A stretch of 64,000 nucleotides of DNA from Microbacterium sp. SORGH_AS_1204. Lineage in GTDB: Bacteria; Actinomycetota; Actinomycetes; Actinomycetales; Microbacteriaceae. The DNA is taken from the NCBI RefSeq assembly GCF_030818935.1, contig NZ_JAUTBD010000001.1:1116001-1180000 (forward strand). Reading direction: 5' to 3'. The number at the start of each line of letters is the position of its first letter. The first letter of the stretch is position 1. Below are positions 16,133-24,868 of the stretch, one piece after another. A program made the position numbers and the translations under genes. The notes below the pieces were generated by a model. The model was not told the origin of the DNA. It searched no databases and worked only from the letters and a program-made list of their open reading frames with translations.

Positions 16133-16987
16133 TCATCCCTTCAGCCCCGAATGGGCGAGCCCCTCGACGAACTGTCGCTGCGCGATGAGGAAGACGACGA
16201 GCACGGGAACGACCGTCATGGTCGCCGCGGCGAGCTGTACGTTCCACATATCGCCGCCGTACGCGTCGGTGAAGCGGGTGAGGGCCTGCGGAAGAGTGAA
16301 GAGCTCGGGCGAGGTGAGGTAGACCGTGGGTTCGAGGTACAGGTTCCACGAACTCAGAAACGTCAGGATCGCGACGGCCGAGAGGGCGGGCCCCGCGAGC
16401 GGCAGGGCGATACGCCACCAGATCGAAGGTCGGCCCAGACCGTCGAGGCGCGCGGCCTCCTCCAACTCGACCGGAAGGGTGAGGAAGAACTGGCGCATGA
16501 TGAAGGTCGCCAGCACGCACGGGCCGGCCAATGCGGTGACCAGGATGAGCGGCCAATGGGTGTTGATCATGCCCCACCCCTTGAACATCTGGAAGAGCGG
16601 CACGATCGTCACCTCGCTGGGAACGAGGAGTCCCACCAGGACGACGAGGAACAGCACATTGCTGCCGGCGAAGCGGATGCGGGCGAAGGCATAACCGGCG
16701 AGGCTCGACACGACCATCGTGATGGCCGTGACCACGATCGCGATGTACACGCTGTTGACGTACTGCCGGGCGAACGGCTGGAACGAGAACGCCTCGACGT
16801 AGGCGGCCCAGGTCGGTCGGGCAGCCAGCAGCGTGGGCGGAGTCTGGAAGATCTCGTTCAACGGCTTGAACGACGACGCGATCATCCACACCGTGGGAAC
16901 GACGAACGGAACGGCCAGCACGCAGAGGGCGATGTAGAGGACGACGCGACGGACGAGGGACGCCGCGCGGCGCTGATCAGTTCTCAT
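16133..16987 (-). CDS. Carbohydrate ABC transporter permease (MalG-like)
   Basis: 284 aa with six hydrophobic helices; the first is YIALCVLAVPFVVPTVWMIA. The EAA loop (VELEEAARLDGLGRPSIWW) that contacts the ATPase lies at about residues 185-203. It forms the inner-membrane channel with the MalF-like partner encoded just before it; the partner's stop codon lies inside this gene (11-bp overlap). No ATPase gene is in the cluster, which is usual for actinobacterial sugar importers that share an MsiK-type ATPase. It is the last gene of a five-gene leftward operon. Confidence 0.9.
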   Translation of the reverse strand: MRTDQRRAASLVRRVVLYIALCVLAVPFVVPTVWMIASSFKPLNEIFQTPPTLLAARPTWAAYVEAFSFQPFARQYVNSVYIAIVVTAITMVVSSLAGYAFARIRFAGSNVLFLVVLVGLLVPSEVTIVPLFQMFKGWGMINTHWPLILVTALAGPCVLATFIMRQFFLTLPVELEEAARLDGLGRPSIWWRIALPLAGPALSAVAILTFLSSWNLYLEPTVYLTSPELFTLPQALTRFTDAYGGDMWNVQLAAATMTVVPVLVVFLIAQRQFVEGLAHSGLKG

Positions 16988-17939
16988 AGAACACCCACTT
17001 CTTGCGCAGCTGCCACTGCAGCAGGGTCAGAAGGAGGACGAAGGACAGCAGCATCAGCGCCAGCGTCGAGCCGTAGCCGATGTCGTTGAAGGCGAATGCC
17101 TGTTGGTAGACGTAGTAGACCAGAACGGTCGTGGACAGGCCCGGACCGCCCTCGGTGAGGACGGCGATCTGGGCGAAAGCCTGGAGTGCCCCGACGATCG
17201 TGATGATCGCCGTCAGCAGCAGCGTCGGCGAGATCAACGGCAGGGTGATGCGGAAGAAGATCGTGTGTGACGAAGCGGCGTCGATGCGCGCGGCCTCGTA
17301 GAGCTCGCCGGGGACTCCCTGGAGCGCGGCGAGGAACAGGATCATGTTGATGCCGACACTGCGCACCACCTGGGTGACGACGACGGCCAGCATGGCGGTC
17401 GACCCCTGCTGCAGCCAGTTCGTGCCGGGGATGCCGATGGCCTCGAGCACCCCGTTGATGCCACCGTTGTCCTGCAGCAGGAACCCCCACACGAGGGTCC
17501 ACGCGACGACGGATACGACAACGGGGGAGAAGAACAGCGTCCGGAACAGGGTGACGCCGCGGAACCGGCGGTTCAGCAGCACCGCCAGCAGCAGGCCGAG
17601 TCCGATGTTGAGCACGACCACGCCACCGGAGAAGATCGCCGTGGCCGACAGCACCCCCGGGAGCTGTGGGTCGCTCAGAACCGCGGCGTAGTGCTCGCCG
17701 CCGATGAACTGCATCTTCCCGGTGAAGACGTTCCAGTCGTTCATGCTGTAGAAGACGCCGAGTCCCACGGGGACGATGACGAACACGAGCACGCCGATCA
17801 CCTGCGGCAAGATGAAGAGATAACCGGTCAGGGCATCGCGGCGGGCCGCGGTCCAGAAAACGGTTGATGTGCGCGGGCCCCGCGGGGCGACGTCGACGGA
17901 CGTCGCCCCGCGGGTGTCGACCAGGGTGGGTGCGGTCAT
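16977..17939 (-). CDS. Carbohydrate ABC transporter permease (MalF-like)
   Basis: 320 aa. A 35-residue cytosolic N-terminus precedes the first helix (GYLFILPQVIGVLVFVIVPV). Further helices follow, and the EAA loop GELYEAARIDAASSHTIFF sits at about residue 220. It pairs with the downstream MalG-like permease. The start ATG at 17939 overlaps the stop of the binding-protein gene (ATGA), so the two are translationally coupled. Confidence 0.9.
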   Translation of the reverse strand: MTAPTLVDTRGATSVDVAPRGPRTSTVFWTAARRDALTGYLFILPQVIGVLVFVIVPVGLGVFYSMNDWNVFTGKMQFIGGEHYAAVLSDPQLPGVLSATAIFSGGVVVLNIGLGLLLAVLLNRRFRGVTLFRTLFFSPVVVSVVAWTLVWGFLLQDNGGINGVLEAIGIPGTNWLQQGSTAMLAVVVTQVVRSVGINMILFLAALQGVPGELYEAARIDAASSHTIFFRITLPLISPTLLLTAIITIVGALQAFAQIAVLTEGGPGLSTTVLVYYVYQQAFAFNDIGYGSTLALMLLSFVLLLTLLQWQLRKKWVFYEN

Positions 17940-19216
17940 TTGCTCAGCAGGGGATTGATGGCGTCGCACACCGAGGACAGTACGGCGGGGACATCGGCGT
18001 CGGGCGTCCACATGGCATCCAGAGCCGTCTTGACCTTCTGCGCGATCTCGGCGGGCCGGGTGTGGTTGGGAAGCGGCACGGCGCTCGGCAGCTGGTCGAC
18101 GACGACCTGTTGCAGCTGCGGGGCGGTGAGCTTGGGGTTGTTGGCGGCGAGCTTCTCGCCCGTGAGCAGCGATTGGCGCGGCGGCGGGAAGAACTGGGCG
18201 AGCTGCTCTGCGTTCTCGGGGTTGGTCAGGTACGCCAAGAAGTCCGTGGCCTCCTGCACGTGGGGGCTGGACTGCAGAACACCGACCCCGGCCTGACCGA
18301 AGACGGAGTACTCGCCGACCGGGCCCGCGGGCAGCGGGTGGACCGAGTACGAGAACGAGCCGTCCAGGAGAGCGGCGCGAGAGACCTGCGCGATGGTGAA
18401 CGCGGAGTCGCCGGCGAAGAAGTCCGCCTTGGCTCCGGGGCCCGGCATCGATGTCTTCTCGAACGCCGCGTCGTGGAGGAACGCGAAGGCGTCCGCCATC
18501 TTCTCGGAGTCGAACCCGCACTGCGTCCCCTCGGCGTTCCACGCCTCGGCGCCCCAGCCGGTCCAGACGGTGGCGAGGACGTTCCACCCCGAGTAGTCGA
18601 AGTCTCGGATGACGAATCCCGCCTTGCCCGTGGCGGCGTGCACGGCGGAACCGATCTCCGACACCTCGTCCCAGGTGGGGTTCGACGTCAGCGTCTGCCC
18701 GGCCTGCGCGAGCACATCCTCGTTCACGTACAGGGCGAAAGGCGAGTTCGAGAACGGGTAGGCATACAGCTGGTCGCCGTCGCTGAACTGACCGACGACG
18801 CTCTGCAGGAGGTCGTCGTAGTCCCAGCCCTCGGTGCTCTTCAACGTCTCGGTGAGCGGGACGAGCGCCCCGGCCGTGATGAGATCGCGTGACAGGTCGC
18901 CCATCCACGCCAGATCGGGGGCGTTCCCGCCGGCGATCTGCGTCGTGAGTGTGGTGTTGTAATCGGCGAACGGAAGGCTTTCGAAGGTGATGGTGCCGAT
19001 CTCGGCGTGATCCTTCTTGTATGCGTCGGCTATTCCATCGAACAAGGCCAATTGCGCCTCGTTCGACGTCCAGACCGTCATGCGCAGATCGACGCTTCCC
19101 GGAGCCGCCGTGGTTCGGACCGGGGTCGGATCCCCGGCGCTGCTGCAACCGGCGACGACGCCGAGCGTGGCGATGACGGCCACGGTGCCGAGCAGCTTCC
19201 TTGCTGTGTTCATCAT
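17936..19216 (-). CDS. Extracellular solute-binding lipoprotein (sugar type)
   Basis: 426 aa. Lipoprotein signal peptide with lipobox VVAGCSS (Cys about residue 24), then a family-1 binding-protein fold (MTVWTSNEAQLALFDGIADA, GGNAPDLAWMGDLSRDLI, YAYPFSNSPFALYVNEDVL). It captures an oligosaccharide or glycoside for the two permeases encoded downstream. Two adjacent ATG codons (19216, 19213) are possible; the first is taken. 10 bp separate it from the FAD oxidoreductase stop. The ligand is unknown; the neighbouring secreted glycosidase and oxidoreductase suggest a modified or plant-derived sugar. Confidence 0.9.
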   Translation of the reverse strand: MMNTARKLLGTVAVIATLGVVAGCSSAGDPTPVRTTAAPGSVDLRMTVWTSNEAQLALFDGIADAYKKDHAEIGTITFESLPFADYNTTLTTQIAGGNAPDLAWMGDLSRDLITAGALVPLTETLKSTEGWDYDDLLQSVVGQFSDGDQLYAYPFSNSPFALYVNEDVLAQAGQTLTSNPTWDEVSEIGSAVHAATGKAGFVIRDFDYSGWNVLATVWTGWGAEAWNAEGTQCGFDSEKMADAFAFLHDAAFEKTSMPGPGAKADFFAGDSAFTIAQVSRAALLDGSFSYSVHPLPAGPVGEYSVFGQAGVGVLQSSPHVQEATDFLAYLTNPENAEQLAQFFPPPRQSLLTGEKLAANNPKLTAPQLQQVVVDQLPSAVPLPNHTRPAEIAQKVKTALDAMWTPDADVPAVLSSVCDAINPLLSK

Positions 19217-19226
19217 TCTTCTTTCT

Positions 19227-20840
19227 TCAGTATCCGGAGATGTCCGGCCAGTGGATCTCCACCCCGGCGGCGGTGAGTCGGCTCTGCAGCCGCTGTGTCC
19301 ACTCGGGGTCGGAGACGATCTCTTGGGGGGTGACCTGGTGCTCGAGGCACAAGGCCGCGAGTTCACCGGCGGATTCGCCGATGTTCCACTCCACGGGGTG
19401 CAGGCGGTACGCCCCGTTCGTGATGTGCGTGGTGCCGATGTTCTTCGCGGCGGGCAGGAGGTTGGACATGCGCACGGGGACGAGCGCCCCCAGGGGAATC
19501 TCGAACGGCGCGCATTCCACGTCGATGTAGTTGTCGCCGCCGGTCGAGGGGTGCAGGTCGATGCGGTACATGCCCACCCCCACCGAGTCGGGGAACGTCG
19601 CGGGTGCGGCGCTCCCGCGCACGGCGACCGAGATGTCCTGTTCGCGCACCGTACGCATCGCTGTGATACGCCGGGATTCGCGAATGTACGGGGCCTGCGC
19701 GAACCCGTCAGCCGTGCCCGTGACATCACCGCGCGGTCGCAGGCCGGGCCAGCCCCGACCCCCGTCGGGGCGCGGCGCTTCGGTCTGCAGCCAATACAGG
19801 TACGAGAGAGACTGCGCCTTGGCTTCGGCGAGGTGCCGTTCGCGATCGGGCGTGTCGATGATCGAGCCGCCGAGGTAGTCGAGCTGCGGCCAGTTGGCGA
19901 GCACGATGTCGCTGTCGTAGGCGCCCTCGATGAAGTTCTCGCGCGCGATGATCCGCCGGAACTCCCACAGGTCGCGATCACCGGCGTCGACGCGCGGATC
20001 CGCATCTTCTCCGCTCCGGGCCGACCGGGGCGGGTTCACGAGCAGGGTTCGCTCCTCGGGGGCGAGGGTGCGCGGATTCGGAGCGATGAACGACAACATC
20101 GGAGCGCCCCAGAATTCGGGTTCCACTGCCCGCCATCGGTCGTAGTCGACCGGGCGAGGGATGGTGTGATCGCCCGGGACGTGATCGAACACGAAGCACC
20201 ACGAGATCGCCTGCACGTTCTGGGGGTCGGCGGTCTCCGGTGCGCTCGGCTCACCCGTGTCGCTTCGGGCCTCGGCGCCGACGACGTACTCCGTGCCGGT
20301 GAGGGGGAGCAGATCACCGGTCTCGGTGGCATCCAGGATCATGGACGCCTCGATGACCAGCTCGTCGTCGCCGCCGACCTCGCGCACGGTCACACTCTCG
20401 ACGCGACTGCCGGTCACCACCGCGTCGGTGGGCGTATATGGCTGCAACACTGTCAGCCTGCCCGCGGAGAGGTGCGGAGCAAGCATCGCGGTGAGCACCG
20501 CGACGGCGACGGTGGGTTCGTGGCAGAGCTTGCTGACACGACCCAGACCCGGGTTCAGCGCGGGATCGGCGCGGGCGGCATGCGTGAGCGGGTAATTGTC
20601 GCGGTAGTACCGACGGATCGCATCGCGCAGAGCGCGGTAGCTCGCGGTGATCCCGAACTGCTCGACCCAGATGTGCTCGTCAGGCGGCACCGCCTGCGAG
20701 GTGAGCTGCCCGCCGAGCCAGGGATACTCTTCGGTCAGGACGACGCTGTTGCCGCGACGCAGGGCCGCCAGCGCGGCGGCCACACCGCCGAGGCCGCCGC
20801 CGATGACCGCGATGTCGGCGTGCACAGTGCGCGCGGTCAT
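19227..20840 (-). CDS. FAD-dependent oxidoreductase (FAD_oxidored/PF12831 type)
   Basis: 537 aa. The N-terminal dinucleotide motif DIAVIGGGLGGVAAALAALR is followed by EEYPWLGGQLTSQAVPPDEH, typical of this family. ILDATETGDLLPL lies mid-protein and AAKNIGTTHITNGAYRLHP near the C-terminus closes the FAD site. Such proteins recur in carbohydrate clusters, where sugar oxidation is suspected but often unproven. No signal peptide, so it is cytosolic and would act after import. Start ATG 20840 overlaps the lacI stop (ATGA). It is the second gene of the operon, between the regulator and the binding protein. Confidence 0.85.
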   Translation of the reverse strand: MTARTVHADIAVIGGGLGGVAAALAALRRGNSVVLTEEYPWLGGQLTSQAVPPDEHIWVEQFGITASYRALRDAIRRYYRDNYPLTHAARADPALNPGLGRVSKLCHEPTVAVAVLTAMLAPHLSAGRLTVLQPYTPTDAVVTGSRVESVTVREVGGDDELVIEASMILDATETGDLLPLTGTEYVVGAEARSDTGEPSAPETADPQNVQAISWCFVFDHVPGDHTIPRPVDYDRWRAVEPEFWGAPMLSFIAPNPRTLAPEERTLLVNPPRSARSGEDADPRVDAGDRDLWEFRRIIARENFIEGAYDSDIVLANWPQLDYLGGSIIDTPDRERHLAEAKAQSLSYLYWLQTEAPRPDGGRGWPGLRPRGDVTGTADGFAQAPYIRESRRITAMRTVREQDISVAVRGSAAPATFPDSVGVGMYRIDLHPSTGGDNYIDVECAPFEIPLGALVPVRMSNLLPAAKNIGTTHITNGAYRLHPVEWNIGESAGELAALCLEHQVTPQEIVSDPEWTQRLQSRLTAAGVEIHWPDISGY

Positions 20841-21886
20841 CGCTCGGACGCCGGGGACGCGAGGGTGTCGCCAGGCTCGACGGTGCCGGAAAGCAATTGC
20901 TGGACCTCGATCGCGGACCATTCATCGGCGGGAAGATGGATGAGCGACTGCACCAGATCGAGGGCGGCGGCGGCGACGCGCGTGCGGGGAATGTGGAAGC
21001 CACTGAGCGTGCGACCGGCGACCACGTGCCCGCGCACTTCGCCGAGCGCGGCGAGTGAGACGTCATCAGGGACGGAGAGTCCGCTGCGGTGCAGTGCGTG
21101 CGCCAGGTCCTCGGCGAGGAAGGTGTCTTCGGCGAAGAACACCGTCGCGTCGCCGGCCTGCGCGCGGGCGACCAGCGGGGCGAGGTCATCGCGGGCGACC
21201 GCCTCCGGGATCTGGATGCCGAGCGTGGCCGCAGAGGAAGCGATCTGGGCGCGGCGGTCGCGAGCGGCGGGCGAATCGGTATCGCGGTGGACGTAGAGTC
21301 CGCGTCGGTGGCCGCGGGCGTAGGCCTGGTCCACGAGCCCGGCCGTCATGCTCGCGTAGTCGATACCGACGTACGGCACACGCGCTGCCGTCTCGTCACG
21401 GCGTCCGACCGCGACGAACGGGAACCCTTCATCGACGAGCCGCTCCAGATCGCCGCCGTCCATGCTCTGGCCGAGCAGGACGCATCCGTCGGCCAGACGG
21501 AGGCGCGTCTGCCGGTGGAACAACCGTCGGCGCCCCTCTTCGACGGGTGAGCTCGTGAAGAACAGCAGGTCGCACTGGGCTTCCTCGGCGGCTCGCTCGA
21601 GTCCGGTCAAGAGCGGACCGTAGAAATCCATGCTTTCGGGGGACAGGGCCGGTTCATAGGTGAAGATCCCGATGATCTTGTTGTCGAGCCCGGCGAGGCG
21701 TCGTGCCGCGGGATCGGCGACATAGGTCGATTGCTCGATGGCCCGTTTCACACGCTCGCGTGTGGCGTCGGGGATGCGGACGTTCGTACCGTCGCGGTCG
21801 TTCAGGACCATCGACACGGTCGTCTGGCTCACCCCGGCGAGTTGGGCGATCTCCTTCTGCGTGACCTTGCGCGTCTTCGGTGACAT
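20837..21886 (-). CDS. LacI-family transcriptional regulator of the glycoside locus
   Basis: 349 aa. N-terminal HTH (VTQKEIAQLAGVSQTTVSMV) with hinge helix (AARRLAG), then a periplasmic-binding-type sensor domain (IIGIFTYEPALSPE, GRRDETAARVPYVGIDY). It is the first gene of the leftward operon and is divergent from the secreted glycoside hydrolase. Three operator-like palindromes lie in the 176-bp intergenic region, one over its own likely -10, so autoregulation and control of both transcripts is expected. Start ATG 21886 (MSPKTRKVT); a longer frame to 21922 runs into the operator region. Confidence 0.9.
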   Translation of the reverse strand: MSPKTRKVTQKEIAQLAGVSQTTVSMVLNDRDGTNVRIPDATRERVKRAIEQSTYVADPAARRLAGLDNKIIGIFTYEPALSPESMDFYGPLLTGLERAAEEAQCDLLFFTSSPVEEGRRRLFHRQTRLRLADGCVLLGQSMDGGDLERLVDEGFPFVAVGRRDETAARVPYVGIDYASMTAGLVDQAYARGHRRGLYVHRDTDSPAARDRRAQIASSAATLGIQIPEAVARDDLAPLVARAQAGDATVFFAEDTFLAEDLAHALHRSGLSVPDDVSLAALGEVRGHVVAGRTLSGFHIPRTRVAAAALDLVQSLIHLPADEWSAIEVQQLLSGTVEPGDTLASPASER

Positions 21887-21904
21887 GCGATGCCTATCTG
21901 CTCT

Positions 21905-21920
21905 GATAATGCCTATTAGC
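21905..21920. promoter_or_regulatory. LacI-type operator-like site 1
   Basis: GATAATGCCTATTAGC: the right arm ATTAGC equals that of the best site (22014-22029) and the left arm differs at two positions. It lies between the lacI start codon and its predicted promoter. Confidence 0.55.
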
Positions 21921-21935
21921 ACTGGATGCCGCCAC

Positions 21936-21951
21936 GCTAATACGTATCTGC
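21936..21951. promoter_or_regulatory. LacI-type operator-like site 2 over the lacI promoter
   Basis: GCTAATACGTATCTGC: left arm GCTAAT exact, right arm 4 of 6. On the minus strand TTGCGC, 17 bp, TAGCGT forms a promoter whose -10 lies in this site. Confidence 0.5.
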
Positions 21952-21969
21952 AACCGGCGCAAGTCGTTC

Positions 21970-21998
21970 TTGACTCCGTTGTCTGGCCGCGGGAGACT
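21970..21998 (+). promoter_or_regulatory. Putative promoter of the glycoside hydrolase gene
   Basis: TTGACT (21970-21975), 17-bp spacer, GAGACT as a weak -10 (21993-21998). The best LacI operator begins 16 bp downstream, at about the transcription start. Confidence 0.4.
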
Positions 21999-22013
21999 CT
22001 CTGATCAACGGCT

Positions 22014-22029
22014 GCTAATGCGTATTAGC
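22014..22029. promoter_or_regulatory. LacI-type operator, best copy
   Basis: GCTAATGCGTATTAGC: arms GCTAAT/ATTAGC are perfectly symmetric around GCGT, and flanking GGC/GCC extend the symmetry. It lies 34 bp before the glycoside hydrolase ATG. Confidence 0.65.
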
Positions 22030-22062
22030 GGCCAGCCCGCATTCAACGGTGAAGGAGCCGCG

Positions 22063-24369
22063 ATGACGCCCGCACGCACACCCCACATCTCGCGACGAGG
22101 ATTCCTCGGTGCGACCGTCGCAGCGGGAGTTCTTCTCGTAGCCGACCCCACGCCCATTCGCGCGCATGCGGCGGCGGGAGACGTCACTCTGGCGGCGGGC
22201 GGCATCAGCGTCGTGGCGAGCGTCGGCGGCCGCATCGCCATCCGCAATGCAGGCGGCGTCGTTCGCTCTCAGGGCTCGAGATTCCAGATCAAGGACTCCG
22301 AGGCCGGAGCCGTGATCTCCACCGGCGGCAGTCCGTCGCTGATCACCCTGACCGATGGGACACCGGCGATTCGCATGGACTATTCCTTCCCCGCGACGGC
22401 CGGGGCGGTGAGCGTATATGCCCTCATCACGGTGACCACGCAGCGGGCGCACCTCGAGTGGCATGTGAGCGGCCCGTCGACTCTGCGACCTGAGGGGTTC
22501 TCGTTCAGCCGAGCGATCCAGTCCGCCACCGAGCCCGAACGCTTCGTGCCGGTGAGTTCCTGGGTGCGCGACGCGGGAGGCGGCATCCCGTACGAGGCGC
22601 CCGTCGGTGTCGCGTACGCCTCGTCGTGGGGCGACGAGCACGGCATGTTCCTGCTCGAGCGCTCGCGGCAGTCGTGGACGAACACGAGCTGGATCCACGC
22701 GCCGGCACAGTCCCAGCCCGACGGAACGTATCTGACCACCGCCGACTTCTTCTTCGGCGCGACGCGTCCTTCGGCGACCGCCGTGATCGGAACCGGCGAG
22801 AAACTCGGCGTGGAGATCTGGACCGACCGCGACTTCAATCTCTGTGATGCCGGTGGGCAGCAGATCACTGTCACGGCACTCGTGGCCAATGGCGACACAG
22901 CCCCCCAGACGGTGTCGCTGCGCTGCTGGGTTCGTGATTTCGACGGGGTCGTCCTTTTCGACGAGACAGTTCCGATCGCGGTCGGTGCCCGAACGGCCGT
23001 CCAGCACTCGTTCACGCTGCTGTCGCCGGATCAGGGCATCGTGACCACGGAGGTGTCGGCGACGGTGGGACCGGATGAGGCCTTCGCGCGCACGACGATC
23101 GCGACGCTCCCGGCTTTCGCCTACACGGCGGGACAGGACAGCATGTTCGGCATCGCGAACTACCCGTGGCTGCAAGTGCCCTCGGCGACGGCTCTACTGG
23201 ACCTCTGGCAGCGTGTGGGGATCTCGTGGGTTCGCATCGCGTACGACGGCGGGCCGGGGCTGCCCCCCGCCGCGTACGACGCCCGGGGGATGTTCCACAA
23301 CATCGAGCTGCAGCCGTCTCTGACCGTCAGCGACGCGGATGCCGAGGCGTGGGCCGAGGCCAACCTCGCTGTCGCCGTGAACGCCGGAGCGCGCTACTTC
23401 GAGGTCGGCAACGAGCTGAACCGTCCGTTCAACACCGGTCAGGCCGCACAGGCGTACATCGACAAGGCCCTCCGACCCGTCGTCGATCGGGCTCGTCAGC
23501 TGACGAACCCGCCGAAGATCCTCAACAACGGCCTCGCGGGCATGGACAAGCCGTGGGTGGAGAACTTTCACGCTGCGGGCGGCTGGGAGCTCATCGACGG
23601 GTTCGCGTACCACCCGGGACGTGGAAACTTCACCCCTGACTACATCCCTGGTGGGCAATCCTGGGAAGCGGGTGCGAACGGGAAGTACTGGAACTTCGGT
23701 GGCGGTCTCCGCGACATCCTTGCGCTCATGGAGCAGTACGGTCCCAAGGAGATCTGGCTGACCGAGGCGTATGCGTGCACGCGTCCGAACGCGTGGTGGA
23801 ACGACACGTATCGTCACGCAGCGGAGAACGTCCTGCTCACTCTGGTGATGGCCAAAGCGGCGGGCGTGCGCGCGGTGTGCTGGTATCAGTTCCACGACAG
23901 CGTGCGGGGGATGCCGCAGGTGGCGAACGCCGAGAACGTGGAGTATCACTTCGGACTGATGAACCGGGACATCAGCGCCAAGCCCTCGCTCCTGGCGTAC
24001 GCGACAGCCGCTCGTGTCCTCGATGAGGCGGTCTTCCTGCGTCACCTGAGCTTCCCCGACGAGCAGATCAAGGGTGAATTGTTCGCCACTCCCACCGGGC
24101 AGACCGCGGTCATCTGGGCGCGCCACGACGGCTATATCCTCAACGCCAACCACGACCCCGCCACAGATTACTTCCCCGCGCCCGAGGTCTGGGTGGACCC
24201 CTGGCCGACCAAGACCAACCTCTCCCTTCCGGCTGCGGGGGCGAGCGTGGAGGAGATCGATGTGATCGGTCGCGGGCGCGTGCTCTCGGCATCCGGTGGG
24301 GAGGTGTCCGTCGTCGTGGACGGGGCGCCGCGCATCTTCCGAGGTGTCAGCTTCCCCGCCGCGACCTGA
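22063..24369 (+). CDS. Secreted (Tat) glycoside hydrolase-like protein, TIM-barrel clan A type
   Basis: 768 aa. Twin-arginine signal SRRGFLGATVAAGVLLVAD with Ala-rich cleavage region near residue 38. Residues about 40-355 look like beta-sandwich repeats (GGISVVASVGGRIAIRNAGG and following); about 360-650 is a barrel with Asn450-Glu451 (FEVGNELNRP, acid/base) and Glu568 (EIWLTEAYA, candidate nucleophile), the Asn-Glu/Glu layout of clan GH-A, nearest in feel to GH39. The C-terminus is another beta region. It would act outside the cell on the polymer or glycoside whose product the neighbouring transporter imports. ATG 22063 follows GAAGGAG. Family assignment is inferred from motifs only. Confidence 0.78.
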   Translation: MTPARTPHISRRGFLGATVAAGVLLVADPTPIRAHAAAGDVTLAAGGISVVASVGGRIAIRNAGGVVRSQGSRFQIKDSEAGAVISTGGSPSLITLTDGTPAIRMDYSFPATAGAVSVYALITVTTQRAHLEWHVSGPSTLRPEGFSFSRAIQSATEPERFVPVSSWVRDAGGGIPYEAPVGVAYASSWGDEHGMFLLERSRQSWTNTSWIHAPAQSQPDGTYLTTADFFFGATRPSATAVIGTGEKLGVEIWTDRDFNLCDAGGQQITVTALVANGDTAPQTVSLRCWVRDFDGVVLFDETVPIAVGARTAVQHSFTLLSPDQGIVTTEVSATVGPDEAFARTTIATLPAFAYTAGQDSMFGIANYPWLQVPSATALLDLWQRVGISWVRIAYDGGPGLPPAAYDARGMFHNIELQPSLTVSDADAEAWAEANLAVAVNAGARYFEVGNELNRPFNTGQAAQAYIDKALRPVVDRARQLTNPPKILNNGLAGMDKPWVENFHAAGGWELIDGFAYHPGRGNFTPDYIPGGQSWEAGANGKYWNFGGGLRDILALMEQYGPKEIWLTEAYACTRPNAWWNDTYRHAAENVLLTLVMAKAAGVRAVCWYQFHDSVRGMPQVANAENVEYHFGLMNRDISAKPSLLAYATAARVLDEAVFLRHLSFPDEQIKGELFATPTGQTAVIWARHDGYILNANHDPATDYFPAPEVWVDPWPTKTNLSLPAAGASVEEIDVIGRGRVLSASGGEVSVVVDGAPRIFRGVSFPAAT

Positions 24370-24480
24370 TCGGCCCGTCGATCCGCTTCTCTCAGCACGG
24401 TCGAAACGGTGTAGCCGCCGTGATCGTGGTGGCGAGCGCCGAGGCGGTCGTGCGCAAGGTCGGCGGGCGCGCGTGCGGGT

Positions 24481-24601
24481 CGACGCGCGAAGCCGTCGGA
24501 CCTGAACCTGGGCGGGCGGCGCCGGGCTGCGCCGCGGTCTCCTCGATTCGGGTGCCGACGTCGCGGGCCCGCCAACCGATCCGCCGATCGCGGCGCAGTA
24601 G
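24481..24601 (+). pseudogene. Decayed 3' end of an NRDE-family gene beside tRNA-Arg
   Basis: The 246-bp gap between the glycoside hydrolase and the tRNA has no intact gene. In one frame 24521-24601 reads AGLRRGLLDSGADVAG and ends PPIAAQ-stop, matching the C-terminus of the NRDE protein at 15.1-15.9 kb (AGLRRGLTDTD ... RPIAAQ). Weaker similarity reaches back to about 24481 with a frame break and internal stop. The TAG is also part of the -10-like TAGGCT (24599-24604) of the tRNA gene. Confidence 0.65.
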
Positions 24602-24615
24602 GCTGGACGCACCCC

Positions 24616-24691
24616 GCCTCCGTAGCTCAGGGGATAGAGCGCCGCACTCCTAACGCGGGCGTCGCAGGTTCGAATCCTGTCGGGGGCACCA
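24616..24691 (+). tRNA. tRNA-Arg (anticodon CCU)
   Basis: 76 nt including an encoded CCA. Acceptor GCCTCCG pairs with CGGGGGC (one U-G). D stem GCTC/GAGC, anticodon loop CTCCTAA giving CCU, T arm GCAGG-TTCGAAT-CCTGT. The anticodon stem has an A-C mismatch at its base next to the loop (positions 31 and 39). It reads AGG codons, rare in this GC-rich DNA. TAGGCT 11 bp upstream is a plausible -10. It marks the right border of the 16-24 kb block. Confidence 0.93.
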
Positions 24692-24868
24692 GATCCGCCG
24701 CGTCCGGCGTCGAGCGATGGCCGCGGCGGGACCGGCACAGTGCCCGTGCGTGCCCTTCGGCCTGCGCACCGGCACCCCGCGGGCGGTGCCCGATCGGCCA
24801 TCACCCGCCCGCACTCCGCGGCCGTCACGTGACGGGTGCCGATGTGCCGGAACACGTGCTCGCGGGGG

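Noticed and set aside
15886..24615. Intact integrative element at the tRNA
   Set aside because: No integrase, excisionase or replication gene, and the flanking repeats cover the 5' side of the tRNA rather than its 3' end.
24420..24653. Small coding gene before the tRNA
   Set aside because: The 77-codon frame runs through the tRNA and has no ribosome site; the DNA is better explained as an NRDE remnant.
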